Shown: positions 1 to 8,585 of the stretch, one piece after another
Position numbering within the stretch: position 1 is the stretch's first letter
How the letters are laid out: every line of letters begins with the position of its first letter
Source: Actinokineospora alba
GTDB lineage: Bacteria; Actinomycetota; Actinomycetes; Mycobacteriales; Pseudonocardiaceae
Reading direction: 5' to 3'
DNA length: 64,000 bases
Assembly (NCBI RefSeq): GCF_004362515.1
Contig: NZ_SNXU01000001.1
Location: 4,402,001-4,466,000 of the forward strand
The notes under the pieces: generated by a model
What the model was told of the DNA's origin: nothing
The model's input: only the letters and a program-made list of their open reading frames with translations
Database searches by the model: none
Made by a program: the position numbers and the translations under genes

Positions 1-188
1 ACGCAGACGTTGACGAAGCAGTTGACCCGGTAGTCGATGCGGTTTGGTGAGTTGTCCCCAGTGGATGTGGTGACCTGCATGTGGTTCCCCGTTGTGCCCT
101 GTGCTGTCCGGGATTCGTGGTGGAAGGAGAACGGCGCGGTGAGGCTGTTATTCCCACGGCGACCAGAGTCCGTCGCGGAGGAGTGCGA
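1..188. other. Upstream region of conservon, no gene seen
   Basis: No convincing coding sequence. The conservon kinase frame stays open upstream to an ATG at 81, but the Arg/Cys-rich N-terminus that adds does not look native. A GGAGGAG ribosome binding site at 177-183 points to GTG 189 instead. The conservon promoter presumably lies here or further upstream; I could not identify it with confidence. Confidence 0.5.
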
Positions 189-3100
189 GTGACCGAGATC
201 GTGTCCAATCCCGACTCCCCACCCGGGGTGAGGCGGTCGCGCTCCGCCCCCGGCAGGTCGGTGCTCCGCCAGTGGCGTGACTGGAGAATCCCGGTCAAGC
301 TCGCCGCGGTCACCCTGGTCCCCGCCCTGTTCGCGGTCGTGCTCGGCGCCCTGCAGATCGGTTCGCAGATCGACCGCGCCGACACCTACAAGCAGATCGA
401 CCGGCTCGTCACGGTCAACGACACCCTCCACAAGACCGTCACCTGGCTGCAGCGCGAGCGCACCAAGGCCTCGGTCCTGCTGACCTCGGAATCGCGGGAG
501 ATCGCCTTCGAGGTGCTCAGCGAGCAGCGGCAGGCCGACAGCGCCCGCGACGCGCTGATCAAGGCGGCCGCCGGCCTGACCTACGCCAACCAGACCACCG
601 GCGCGCGCTACGCCGACGTCCTGACCCGCTTCGGCGAACTCGACGTCCTGCGCGGCCGGGTCGGCGCCCGCGAGATCGACGGCCCCACCGCGCTCGACGG
701 CTACACCCTGGTGATCCGCTCGCTGATCGCCTTCGACCGCGCCGCCGCCGAGGAGGTCGCCGACCCGGCCCTGTCCGGCACGGCGGGCGCCCTGCACGAC
801 CTCGAGGCGGCGAAGGAAGAGGTTTACTACCAACAGGGTCTGGTCGGCATCGGCCTCGCCCGCGGCGGCCTCACCAGCCAGGAACTCGACGCCGTGCGCG
901 CCTCCGAGGCCCGCCTCGGCGACCGCACCGCGGACTTCCGCGCCCTGGCCGACCCGGCGCAGCAGGCCGAGTACGACCGGACGCTGACCGAGGCCGACCT
1001 CACCTCCCGCGCCAACCTGGTCCAGCTCGTCCTGGGCGGCCCCCAGAACGCGGCGCCGCCGATCGGCGCGCAGGACTGGAACACCGCGAGCGAGCTGGTC
1101 TCCGGCAGGCTCAGCGACGTCAGCGCCACCCTCGGCGCGCAGATCAAGAACGGGTCCGCGGCGCTGCAGGACTCGGCGAGCGACGGCGCGGGCATCGCGT
1201 CGGTCGTCCTGATCCTGGCCCTGGTGCTCGCCGCCGCGATCATGTTCGTCATCGGCAGGCAGCTGCTGGGCTCGCTCAGCGCCCTGCGGCGCGGTGCCCT
1301 CGACATCGCCGAACGCGGCCTTCCCGCCGCGGTGGCCCGGATCCGCGACGGCAAGGACCTGGTTGTCCCGACCGTCGAGCCGGTGGCCGTGGCCACCGCG
1401 GACGAGGTCGGCCAGGTCGCCCGGGCGTTCGACGCCGTGCACCAGGAGGCGCTGCGGCTCGCGACCGAGCAGGCGGGCATGCGCGCCAACTACGCGGGCG
1501 TGTTCGTCAACCTCTCGCGCCGCAGCCAGGGGCTCGTGCAGCGCCAGCTCCAGCTCCTCGAACGGCTCGAACGCGACGAGGAGGACGCCGACCAGCTCGC
1601 GACGCTGTTCCAGCTCGACCACCTCGCCACCCGGATGCGGCGCAACAACGAGAACCTGATGGTCCTCTCCGGCAGTGTCGCCGGTGAGCACCAGGCGCGC
1701 CGGGCCCAGCAGCCGGTGAGCCTGTCCGACCTGCTGCGCGCGGCGGTCTCGGAAGTCGAGCAGTACCAGCGGGTCGTCATCACCGCGCCGCCGACCGTGC
1801 TGGTCGTGGGCTACGCCGTGGGCGACCTGGTCCGGCTCACCGCCGAGCTGCTCGACAACGCCGCCGCGTTCTCCGCGCCCGCCACCCAGGTCGTGATCTC
1901 CAGCCACCACACCGAAGGCGGCACCGTCCGCATCGAGGTGAGCGACCGCGGCATCGGCATGAAGCCCGACGAACTGGCCGAGGCCAACGGAAGGCTCGCC
2001 GAGGACGGCGTCGTCGACGCCACCACCTCCCGCCGGATGGGCCTGTTCGTGGTGGGGCGGCTCGCCGCCCGCCACGGCGTCAAGGTGCGGCTGCGGCCGG
2101 GCACGCCGACCGGCCTGCGGGCCACGGTGATCGTGCCCGCCGACCTGGTCACGTCCAATGTGGTCGAACTGCCGGGCAAGCCCGCCACCGAACTTCCTCC
2201 GGCCCTGGACAAGGGCCCCGACGGCGGAGCGCCCACGGGGAATCCGCCGCGGACCAACGGGTCCCACGTCAACGGGTCCACAGTCAATGGTTCGGCTGTC
2301 AACGGCACTGCTGGTTCCAAGGTCAACGGGACCAACGGCTCGAAGGTCAACGGCACCAACGGATCGAGCGGCGCGACCCCGAACGGGCTGCCGCGGCGGT
2401 CGATCCGCAGCGGGGTCGAGGCGCTCAGCGCGCTGACCCGCGGCGACGGCGCGCAGCTGCCCGAGCAGTTCCCCACACCGCGCGACGCGGTCGACACTCT
2501 TGCTGCTCCGCAGAATCCGCTGCCCGAGCCGCCCGCGGCCGACGCGACGTCCTGGCCAAGCCACCCGGTCCCCACCGGCCTGGCCGACGACGCCCCGGCG
2601 GAAGCCCTGTTCGACCCGGTGGTGCCGGTCGAGACCTCGGAAACGCCCGAGACTTCGGAGACTTCGGCGACTGCAGAGGCTTCGGGGGCTTCGGGGGCCC
2701 CGGCGGTGCCCACCCCGGTGGCACCGAGCCTGGCCGAACCCGCCGAGGACACCACCGGGTGGTGGGACACGACCATCATCTACGAGCGCGCCCCCGGCGC
2801 TCCGGTCGACCGCGGCATCCAGGAGACCACGCCGATCTTCGACGAGATGGTCTCGGCCTGGTTCCGCGCGGTCACCGACGACCCGAACTCCACCGCCGCC
2901 GACGTCGCCATGCCGCAGGCCTGGGACTTCGCCGCCGACCAGGGTTTCCAGGCGGCGCAAGCGGTTTCGCGGGCACAGCCCGAGGACTTCACCCGGTCCG
3001 GGCTGCCCCGCCGGACCCCTCGGCGCAACCTGGTGCCCGGCAGCGCCGAGCCCACGGCGACCCCCGCCCCGGCGGCCACCGACCGCGACGCCGAGGACCT

Positions 3101-3491
3101 GCGGACCCGGCTGTCGAACTACCAGCGCGGCGTCCACCGGGCCCGCGGCGCCCACCACACCGGGCCCGCGCACGGCCAGCCGGAGATCCAGCCGGGCCTG
3201 GACCTGCGCGGCGCGCAGTGGCGCTTCGCCGCGGACTCCGGCTGGGCCGCCGCCGAAAACCTCACGACGTCCACTTCGGACACCGCTGCCGACGGCAGCC
3301 TGCCGCGGCGCACGCCGCGCGAACGGCTGCTGCCCGGCAGTCTCGACCCGGCGCCCGGCCCGCGGGTGCGGGTCGAGCGCGACGCCGACGCGCTGCGCGA
3401 CCGGCTTGGCAGCCTGCAGCGCGGTGTCGGCCGCGGTCGCGAAAGTCTTGCCCGCCAAGCAGGAGACCAGGATCACGGGTCCGATGTCTGA
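189..3491 (+). CDS. cvnA: Conservon sensor histidine kinase (CvnA-like)
   Basis: Membrane sensor kinase-like protein of about 1,100 aa, first gene of a conservon. GTG 189 is preceded by GGAGGAG at spacing 5, so I prefer it to ATG 81. TM1 is about residues 34-58. A roughly 275-residue extracytoplasmic sensor region follows, rich in helices and resembling nitrate/nitrite-sensor (NIT) domains. TM2 is about 336-359, then a HAMP-like linker. The helix with LFQLDHLATRMRR precedes a HATPase_c domain with an N-box (ELLDNAAAFS, about 552), G1 (DRGIGM) and G2 (RMGLFVVGRLA). A low-complexity linker repeats V-N-G-S/T. The C-terminus carries repeated modules with FAAD and LPRRTPR motifs. In Streptomyces conservons the kinase-like protein is thought to assemble with the roadblock, DUF742 and GTPase partners at the membrane, like a bacterial GPCR/G-protein complex. 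Those three partners follow here. Confidence 0.9.
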   Translation: MTEIVSNPDSPPGVRRSRSAPGRSVLRQWRDWRIPVKLAAVTLVPALFAVVLGALQIGSQIDRADTYKQIDRLVTVNDTLHKTVTWLQRERTKASVLLTSESREIAFEVLSEQRQADSARDALIKAAAGLTYANQTTGARYADVLTRFGELDVLRGRVGAREIDGPTALDGYTLVIRSLIAFDRAAAEEVADPALSGTAGALHDLEAAKEEVYYQQGLVGIGLARGGLTSQELDAVRASEARLGDRTADFRALADPAQQAEYDRTLTEADLTSRANLVQLVLGGPQNAAPPIGAQDWNTASELVSGRLSDVSATLGAQIKNGSAALQDSASDGAGIASVVLILALVLAAAIMFVIGRQLLGSLSALRRGALDIAERGLPAAVARIRDGKDLVVPTVEPVAVATADEVGQVARAFDAVHQEALRLATEQAGMRANYAGVFVNLSRRSQGLVQRQLQLLERLERDEEDADQLATLFQLDHLATRMRRNNENLMVLSGSVAGEHQARRAQQPVSLSDLLRAAVSEVEQYQRVVITAPPTVLVVGYAVGDLVRLTAELLDNAAAFSAPATQVVISSHHTEGGTVRIEVSDRGIGMKPDELAEANGRLAEDGVVDATTSRRMGLFVVGRLAARHGVKVRLRPGTPTGLRATVIVPADLVTSNVVELPGKPATELPPALDKGPDGGAPTGNPPRTNGSHVNGSTVNGSAVNGTAGSKVNGTNGSKVNGTNGSSGATPNGLPRRSIRSGVEALSALTRGDGAQLPEQFPTPRDAVDTLAAPQNPLPEPPAADATSWPSHPVPTGLADDAPAEALFDPVVPVETSETPETSETSATAEASGASGAPAVPTPVAPSLAEPAEDTTGWWDTTIIYERAPGAPVDRGIQETTPIFDEMVSAWFRAVTDDPNSTAADVAMPQAWDFAADQGFQAAQAVSRAQPEDFTRSGLPRRTPRRNLVPGSAEPTATPAPAATDRDAEDLRTRLSNYQRGVHRARGAHHTGPAHGQPEIQPGLDLRGAQWRFAADSGWAAAENLTTSTSDTAADGSLPRRTPRERLLPGSLDPAPGPRVRVERDADALRDRLGSLQRGVGRGRESLARQAGDQDHGSDV

Positions 3492-3518
3492 CCCGGACCT
3501 TCCCATGAATGGAGCACG

Positions 3519-3959
3519 ATGACGTCCACGCAGTCCAAGCCAAGCCAATTCGGCTGGTTGGTCAACGACTTCGCGGAACGAGTCACCGGGGTGGCGCACG
3601 CCGTGGTGGTCTCGGCCGACGGGTTGCTGCTGACCTCCTCCGCCCGGCTGCCGGTCGACCGCGCCGACCAGTTGGCCGCCGTGGCGTCCGGGCTGATCAG
3701 CCTCACCTCCGGTGCCGCACGGTGTTTCGACGCCGGTGAGGTCAAGGAAACCGTGGTCGAGATGGAGCGCGGCATCATGCTCCTGATGGCCATCGGCGAC
3801 GGCTCTTGCCTGGCCGTGCTCGCCGCACCGACCTGCGATATCGGGCAGGTCGCCTACGAGATGACCCTTCTGGTCGACCGCGTCGGCCAGATCCTGACCC
3901 CGGAATTGCGTGCGGCGCTGCAAGGCGCCACCGGGAGGATGGTGGGGCAGCCCGCATGA
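3519..3959 (+). CDS. cvnB: Roadblock/LC7 domain protein (CvnB-like)
   Basis: 146-aa cytoplasmic roadblock/LC7 protein, 27 bp after the kinase gene. ATG 3519 is preceded by GGAG. The sequence has the usual alpha/beta roadblock pattern: FAERVTGVAHAVVVSADGLLL near the N-terminus, then a central AAVASGLISLTSGAA segment and VVEMERGIMLLMAIGDGSCLAVLA. Full length for the family. Roadblock proteins of this type act as dimeric regulators of Ras-like GTPases, and the GTPase CvnD is encoded two genes downstream. The partner assignment is inferred from the conserved conservon gene order. Confidence 0.92.
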   Translation: MTSTQSKPSQFGWLVNDFAERVTGVAHAVVVSADGLLLTSSARLPVDRADQLAAVASGLISLTSGAARCFDAGEVKETVVEMERGIMLLMAIGDGSCLAVLAAPTCDIGQVAYEMTLLVDRVGQILTPELRAALQGATGRMVGQPA

Positions 3960-3966
3960 CAGACAC

Positions 3967-4527
3967 ATGAGCAGCCTGTGGGGCGAACCCGCCCCGGAAA
4001 TGACCATCGCCGACCTGATGAACGGCCTCTCGCTCGGCGGGGGCCGCAAGAAGCACCGCAAGCCCGAACTGGAAGAACCGCCTCCACCCGCGGAATCGGT
4101 GGCGGACAACGGAGACGTGGAACCGGACTGGCCCGAGGGCGAATCCGGTGTGGCCGATCATGCCCCGGTCGAGCCGCTCCCCGTCGAAGACGCCGCCATG
4201 GTGCGCCCGTACGCCTGGACGCGCGGGCGCACCCGGTCCACGTTCGAACTGCGCGTGGAGACCATGGTGTCCACCAGCGACCGGGCCGCGGACGCCGACG
4301 CGTTCGCGGAATCCGAACACCGCGCCATCGGCGTGCTGTGCAAGGAACCGCGGTCGGTCGCCGAGGTGGCAACCCTGTTCGGCGCGCCGCTCGGCGTCGC
4401 GAAAGTCCTGTTGGGCGACATGGCCCAGCTCGGTTTGGTCACGGTGCACAAGACCGCAACCGGTGGTGCCAACAAGGCCCACCTGGTGTTGATGGAAAGG
4501 GTACTGAGTGGACTCCGTCGGCTATGA
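3967..4527 (+). CDS. cvnC: DUF742 protein (CvnC-like)
   Basis: About 186-aa protein with a C-terminal DUF742 domain, predicted to be winged-helix-like. ATG 3967 (MSSLWGEPAPEM) lies 7 bp after the roadblock stop. The first 75 residues are low-complexity and acidic (EEPPPPAES). The DUF742 part runs from VRPYAWTRGRT to the end, including FAESEHRAIGVLCKEPRSVAEVATLFGAPLGVAKVLLGDMAQLGLV, a helix-turn-helix-like segment. The 3' end overlaps cvnD by 20 bp, so the two are probably translationally coupled. The molecular role of DUF742 in conservons is not well established. Confidence 0.9.
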   Translation: MSSLWGEPAPEMTIADLMNGLSLGGGRKKHRKPELEEPPPPAESVADNGDVEPDWPEGESGVADHAPVEPLPVEDAAMVRPYAWTRGRTRSTFELRVETMVSTSDRAADADAFAESEHRAIGVLCKEPRSVAEVATLFGAPLGVAKVLLGDMAQLGLVTVHKTATGGANKAHLVLMERVLSGLRRL

Positions 4528-5110
4528 GGACACGGAGGCCCCCACGCTGACCTCGGTCAAGATCGTGGTGGCTGGTGGTTTCGGCGCGGGCAAGACGACG
4601 TTCGTCGGCTCCGTCTCGGAGATCATGCCCCTCACCACCGAAGCGGTGATGACCAGCGCGAGCGTGGGCATCGACGACCTCGCCGCGACCCCCAACAAGT
4701 CCACGACCACGGTCGCGATGGACTTCGGCCGCGTCTCCCTGGACTCGGACCTGATCCTGTACCTGTTCGGCACGCCCGGGCAGCAGCGGTTCTGGTTCAT
4801 GTGGGACGACCTGGTCCGCGGCGCGATCGGTGCGGTCGTGCTGGCCGACACCCGTCGGCTGGCGGACTGCTTCTCGCCGATCGACTTCTTCGAGGAGCGC
4901 AACCTCCCGTACGTCATCGGCCTGAACTGCTTCGACGGCGTCCTCGGCCACGACCTGGAGGAGGTCCGCGACGCCCTGGCCATCGGCCCGGAAGTCCCGA
5001 TCGTGACCTGCGACGCCCGCGACCGGCAGTCGACGAAGCAGACCTTGATCACGATGGTCGAATACTCGATGCGCCGATGGGTGGCATTGCATGGCGCCGG
5101 CGTCGGCTGA
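4508..5110 (+). CDS. cvnD: Conservon GTPase (CvnD-like, MglA/Ras-like)
   Basis: 200-aa small GTP-binding protein, last gene of the conservon. GTG 4508 lies inside the 3' end of cvnC. P-loop at about residues 24-31 (GGFGAGKT), switch II DxxG-equivalent FGTPGQQRF with Thr-Pro in place of the usual Asp, and a CDARD segment near the C-terminus in the G5-like position. The canonical NKxD motif reads LNCFDG, as is common in this actinobacterial subfamily. The gene ends 2 bp from the stop of the convergent PI-PLC gene, so there is no room for a separate terminator. Confidence 0.92.
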   Translation: MDSVGYEDTEAPTLTSVKIVVAGGFGAGKTTFVGSVSEIMPLTTEAVMTSASVGIDDLAATPNKSTTTVAMDFGRVSLDSDLILYLFGTPGQQRFWFMWDDLVRGAIGAVVLADTRRLADCFSPIDFFEERNLPYVIGLNCFDGVLGHDLEEVRDALAIGPEVPIVTCDARDRQSTKQTLITMVEYSMRRWVALHGAGVG

Positions 5111-5112
5111 GG

Positions 5113-5976
5113 TCAGAAGTTCAGCCGGTAGACCTGACTGGCCTTGGTCGCGGTCATGAAGTCCATCGGCACGACCCCGACCAGCTGCCGGTTCAGCGCG
5201 CCCAGGTACCCGCTCACCCTGGGTGCGATCGCGTTGGCCGCGTCCCGGGGCCACAGACCCCAGCCCCAGGACGAGGTGAACGTGATGAACAGGTTGCCGT
5301 TCGAGACCCGCGCCGCGTCGAGGTGTCGCTGCACGCCGGGCCACTTGCGGGAGTAGAGGTCGAAGATGGTGGGGATGTCGTAGTCGTCGGCGATGTCGAG
5401 CCCACCCCAGCCGATGCCGGGCACTCCGCCGTTGTCGGAGATGACGACGACCTTGCCACGGCTCTGGCCGAGGGCGGGGATGTGCGCGTCGGTCTTCATC
5501 AGGGTGGGCCAGCGGCGCTGGTAGTCGGCGAACACGGCCCCGAACGCGGCGTTGGAGTCGTTTGAGTACTCCTGCTTGACGCGCATGAGGATGGTCTCGC
5601 TCGGGTGCGAGGAGAGGAAGGCGGCGCACTGGTTGAGGACGTCGCCGAACATCAGGTTTTGGTAGTACGCGCCGTGGTGCATGGCGAAGGACCCGTTGAT
5701 CAGCCGACAGCGGGCGTCGAGGAACCGCACCCCGACGTTGAGCTGCTCGGCGACGGTGAGGTCTTGGTTCGCGACCGCGGGTCCGCCGACCCGGGTCGCC
5801 GAGCCGTGGGTGCCGGGCATGCTGATGCGGGAGAGAAGGGTGCTGTCGGGCAGCCCGCCCATCCAGTTGGATGAGGCGGCGGAGGCGGTGGCGGTGCTGA
5901 GACCGACGCCTGCGGCGACCAGCCCCGCCCCGGCGAGCGCCTGACCGAACGACCTGCGAGAGACCATGGTGCCCAT
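5113..5976 (-). CDS. Secreted phosphatidylinositol-specific phospholipase C
   Basis: About 287-aa PI-PLC X-domain protein. ATG 5976 has GGAG at spacing 6; two other ATGs (5988 and 5967) flank it. The N-terminus MVSRRSFGQALAGAG is a twin-arginine (Tat) signal, with a probable cleavage after ATASA. Catalytic histidines are visible as SMPGTHGSA (about His57) and AMHHG (about His100/101), with the RFLDAR acidic motif between them. Length is typical of bacterial single-domain PI-PLCs. The enzyme should cleave phosphatidylinositol, or GPI-like anchors, outside the cytoplasm. The substrate is not known from sequence alone. Confidence 0.88.
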   Translation of the reverse strand: MGTMVSRRSFGQALAGAGLVAAGVGLSTATASAASSNWMGGLPDSTLLSRISMPGTHGSATRVGGPAVANQDLTVAEQLNVGVRFLDARCRLINGSFAMHHGAYYQNLMFGDVLNQCAAFLSSHPSETILMRVKQEYSNDSNAAFGAVFADYQRRWPTLMKTDAHIPALGQSRGKVVVISDNGGVPGIGWGGLDIADDYDIPTIFDLYSRKWPGVQRHLDAARVSNGNLFITFTSSWGWGLWPRDAANAIAPRVSGYLGALNRQLVGVVPMDFMTATKASQVYRLNF

Positions 5977-6041
5977 ACGCCACTCCATCCCAGTCGCGAA
6001 TGGAGTTCACATTAGCGGTGGGTCTTGCGTTTCGGACCCCG

Positions 6042-6557
6042 TCAGGTGTCGTAGTCCGCTCGGCTTCGTGCTTGCGCCAACTCCTTCGTGAGTCGGTCCA
6101 CCGCGATCCTGCATACGGTCGGGCCTGCCCAGTAGTGCTTGACCACGTTCTCGTGCGTGATTTCCGGGTCGTCCGGGTATCGGACGGGTGTCGGCACGGT
6201 CGACCCGTCTCGGAGCACGATGAGCACTTCCTCGCTGAAGTGAATCGGGTCGGTGCGATGGACCTTGAACCTGTGGATCGACTCCCAGGGGAAGGTTTGA
6301 GAAGTGGTGAGCTCCTGCGATCTCACCCCGAGTTCGCTGACATAGATACCGCGTTTGAACATCTGATAGCTGAACGTGGTCAACGACGCCAGGAATGCGA
6401 TGACGCCGAGCAGGGCCAGAAGAGACGAACCGCCTTTGATCGCATCGCGAACCGCTATGTAGATCATTACGCCCGTGAAACCCGCGCCGAGCAGCGTGAA
6501 CACGCCGGCCATCTCGTCGTTCGCCGATCGGGGCGAGACTCTCCGCCACTGAGGCAT
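6042..6557 (-). CDS. Small membrane protein with PH-like domain
   Basis: About 171 aa. ATG 6557 (MPQWRRVSP) is chosen because AAGGGGG precedes it at spacing 5; the in-frame ATG at 6578 lies upstream of this site. Two adjacent hydrophobic segments (GVFTLLGAGFTGVMIYIAV and LLALLGVIAFLASLTTF) form a membrane hairpin. A cytoplasmic region then starts KRGIYVSELGVRSQEL...FPWESIHRFKV, the pattern of bacterial PH-domain (DUF2581/PH_6-like) proteins. The function is unknown. A second unlinked clue is the pair of Cys residues being absent, so no metal site is suggested. Confidence 0.7.
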   Translation of the reverse strand: MPQWRRVSPRSANDEMAGVFTLLGAGFTGVMIYIAVRDAIKGGSSLLALLGVIAFLASLTTFSYQMFKRGIYVSELGVRSQELTTSQTFPWESIHRFKVHRTDPIHFSEEVLIVLRDGSTVPTPVRYPDDPEITHENVVKHYWAGPTVCRIAVDRLTKELAQARSRADYDT

Positions 6558-6677
6558 GTGTTCCCCCTTGTGTCCCACGCCGACGTCGGTCCGCCCTGAT
6601 CAAATTATGGGAGCGATCACTTCGAAGTGGAAGCAACTGGGCAGGCTGAATTGCTCACCATCGTCGAGCAGTGATGG

Positions 6678-7310
6678 TCAGCGGTCGGTCAGTTGGGTCC
6701 GCATTGCGCTGAGGCCGTCGAGGAAAGCGTTCAAGGCCATCTCGAAGCTGTCCGCGTCGATCTCGTCCGCGTGGTCCCGCAACCGGTGCGCCTGGTCAAG
6801 ATGCGGATACCGGTCGACATAGACCTGGACGTCGTCCTCGAACCCGCGGGAGAACGAGCTCATCGCCGCTCCCAATACCAGGTACTTCGTCGAAGCCCCG
6901 ATCATCGTGGCGTAGCGAGGTGGCCAGCCTGCCCGGACAAGGCCGCCGTGAACCGCGTCCGCTCGGGCAAGGGAGGTTTCGCGGCGGGCGGGCCCGGTGG
7001 CCAACACTGGGACCATGTTCGGGTGGGCCGCCAGTGCCGCCCGGTAGGAACGCGCCCAGGTGCGTACGCCTGCCGCCCAATCGGTTCCGGCGAAGTCGCT
7101 GACGTCCACTGTGGACATGATGTCGTCGGCGATGTCGTGGAGGAGTTCGTCTTTCGTGCGGTAGTGGCTGTACAAGGACGGTGCCTGCACGCCGAGGTCG
7201 CCCGCCAGCTTGCGCATCGACAGGCCGGTCAGTCCCTCGGCGTCGACCATCGCCAAAGCGCGCTCGCGGATGCGGGCGCGGCTCAGGAGCGGGGTGCTCG
7301 GCCGTGGCAC
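6678..7310 (-). CDS. TetR family transcriptional regulator
   Basis: About 210-aa TetR repressor. GTG 7310 follows GGAG at spacing 6. The reading frame stays open upstream past the divergent promoter, which is not coding. The N-terminal HTH is ARIRERALAMVDAEGLTGLSMRKLAGDLGVQAPSLYSHYRTKDELL, a textbook TetR DNA-binding domain. The C-terminal ligand domain resembles the TetR_C family with the GASTKYLVLGAAMSSF helix. Divergent from two acyl-CoA dehydrogenases and an alcohol dehydrogenase, so it probably represses them and senses an acyl-CoA or related lipid. The ligand is inference. Confidence 0.9.
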   Translation of the reverse strand: MPRPSTPLLSRARIRERALAMVDAEGLTGLSMRKLAGDLGVQAPSLYSHYRTKDELLHDIADDIMSTVDVSDFAGTDWAAGVRTWARSYRAALAAHPNMVPVLATGPARRETSLARADAVHGGLVRAGWPPRYATMIGASTKYLVLGAAMSSFSRGFEDDVQVYVDRYPHLDQAHRLRDHADEIDADSFEMALNAFLDGLSAMRTQLTDR

Positions 7311-7340
7311 GTGTGTCTCCCAGGTCACTGCCGGCAGTGG

Positions 7341-7369
7341 TTGCCGGGACGGTTCAACGATCCTATCCT
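7341..7369 (+). promoter_or_regulatory. Putative promoter of the acyl-CoA dehydrogenase operon
   Basis: TTGCCG (7341-7346) and TATCCT (7364-7369) are separated by 17 bp, a good match to a housekeeping sigma promoter. The start point would fall near 7376, inside the palindromic operator, and about 45 nt upstream of ATG 7423. Confidence 0.5.
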
Positions 7370-7372
7370 GAC

Positions 7373-7399
7373 TAAACCTAACACCGTACGGTTTACCGT
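7373..7399. promoter_or_regulatory. Palindromic operator, probable TetR site
   Basis: Overlapping inverted repeats: TAAACC (7373-7378) pairs with GGTTTA (7390-7395), ACCGTACGGT (7383-7392) is a perfect 10-bp palindrome, and ACGGT-TT-ACCGT spans 7388-7399. The site lies just downstream of the putative -10 and between the divergent TetR gene and its probable targets. This is where a TetR dimer would block transcription. Confidence 0.6.
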
Positions 7400-7422
7400 C
7401 CGAAACCTGGATTGGGAGTGTC

Positions 7423-8574
7423 ATGGACCTCGCTCTCACCGACGAGCAGCAGGCCCTCTGGGACCTGGCGCGCGACTTCATCGATCGGGAGGTCGTGCCC
7501 AACGCGGCCGAGTGGGACCGCCGGGAGCAGGTCGACCGGGCGATCGTGGCCAAACTGGGCGCCATCGGGTTCCTGGGTATGACCATCCCCGAGGAGTACG
7601 GCGGCTCCGGCGGCGACCACCTGTCGTACTGCCTGATGATGGAGGAACTCGGCCGCGGCGACTCGGCGATCCGGGGGATCGTCTCCGTCTCGCTCGGCCT
7701 GGTCGGCAAGTCGATCGCGAGCTACGGCTCCGAGGAGCAGAAGCGGCACTGGCTGCCCCGGCTCAGCTCCGGGGAATCCCTGGCCTGCTTCGGCCTCACC
7801 GAGCCCGACACCGGATCGGACGCGGGCAGCCTCGCCACCAAAGCGGTCCGCGACGGCGACGACTACGTCATCACCGGCTCGAAGATGTTCATCACCAACG
7901 GAACCTGGGCCGACGTCTCCCTGATCTTCGCCCGCACCGGCGGACCCGGTCCCAAGGGCATCAGCGCGTTCCTGGTGCCGACCGACTCGGCGGGTTTCAC
8001 CCACCGCGAGATCAAGGGCAAGCTCGGCCTGCGTGGTCAGTCCACAGGGGAACTGGTCCTCGACGCCGTGCGCGTGCCCGAGTCCGCGCGGCTCGGCGAT
8101 GAGGGCGTCGGGTTCAAGATCGCCATGTCCGCGCTGGACAAGGGCCGCATGTCGGTCGCCGCGGGCTGCGTCGGCCTTGCCAAGGGGGCACTGGACGCGA
8201 GCGTCAAGTACTCGCTGGAGCGCACCCAGTTCGGCAAGCCGATCGCCGGATACCAACTGGTGCAAGAGATGCTGGCCGACATGGCGGTCGCCACCGACGC
8301 CGCCCGGCTGCTGGTCTGGCGGGTCGCCGACCTCATCGAGCGCGGCAAGCCGTTCGGCACCGAGGCGTCCATGGCGAAGCTGTTCGCCAGCGAGAACGCG
8401 GTGTCCGCGGCGAACCTCGCCATCCAGGTGTTCGGCGGTTACGGCTACCTCGACGAGTACCCGGTCGCCAAGTTCCTGCGCGACGCCCGCGTGATGACGC
8501 TTTACGAGGGCACCAGCCAGATCCAGAAGCTGCTGATCGGTCGTGCCTTGACCGGCGTCAACGCATTCGTCTGA
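7423..8574 (+). CDS. Acyl-CoA dehydrogenase
   Basis: 383-aa FAD-dependent acyl-CoA dehydrogenase, normal length. Signature segments: LACFGLTEPDTGSDAGSLAT (FAD/substrate binding), RTQFGKPIAGYQLVQEMLADM, and the C-terminal QVFGGYGYLDEYPVAKFLRDARVMTLYEGTSQIQ with Glu in the YEGT position expected of the catalytic base in this class. It should oxidise an acyl-CoA to the 2-enoyl-CoA in the cytoplasm, passing electrons to ETF. First gene of a three-gene operon, 12 bp upstream of a second dehydrogenase. Chain-length specificity cannot be read from the sequence. Confidence 0.93.
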   Translation: MDLALTDEQQALWDLARDFIDREVVPNAAEWDRREQVDRAIVAKLGAIGFLGMTIPEEYGGSGGDHLSYCLMMEELGRGDSAIRGIVSVSLGLVGKSIASYGSEEQKRHWLPRLSSGESLACFGLTEPDTGSDAGSLATKAVRDGDDYVITGSKMFITNGTWADVSLIFARTGGPGPKGISAFLVPTDSAGFTHREIKGKLGLRGQSTGELVLDAVRVPESARLGDEGVGFKIAMSALDKGRMSVAAGCVGLAKGALDASVKYSLERTQFGKPIAGYQLVQEMLADMAVATDAARLLVWRVADLIERGKPFGTEASMAKLFASENAVSAANLAIQVFGGYGYLDEYPVAKFLRDARVMTLYEGTSQIQKLLIGRALTGVNAFV

Positions 8575-8585
8575 GGAGAACCCTC

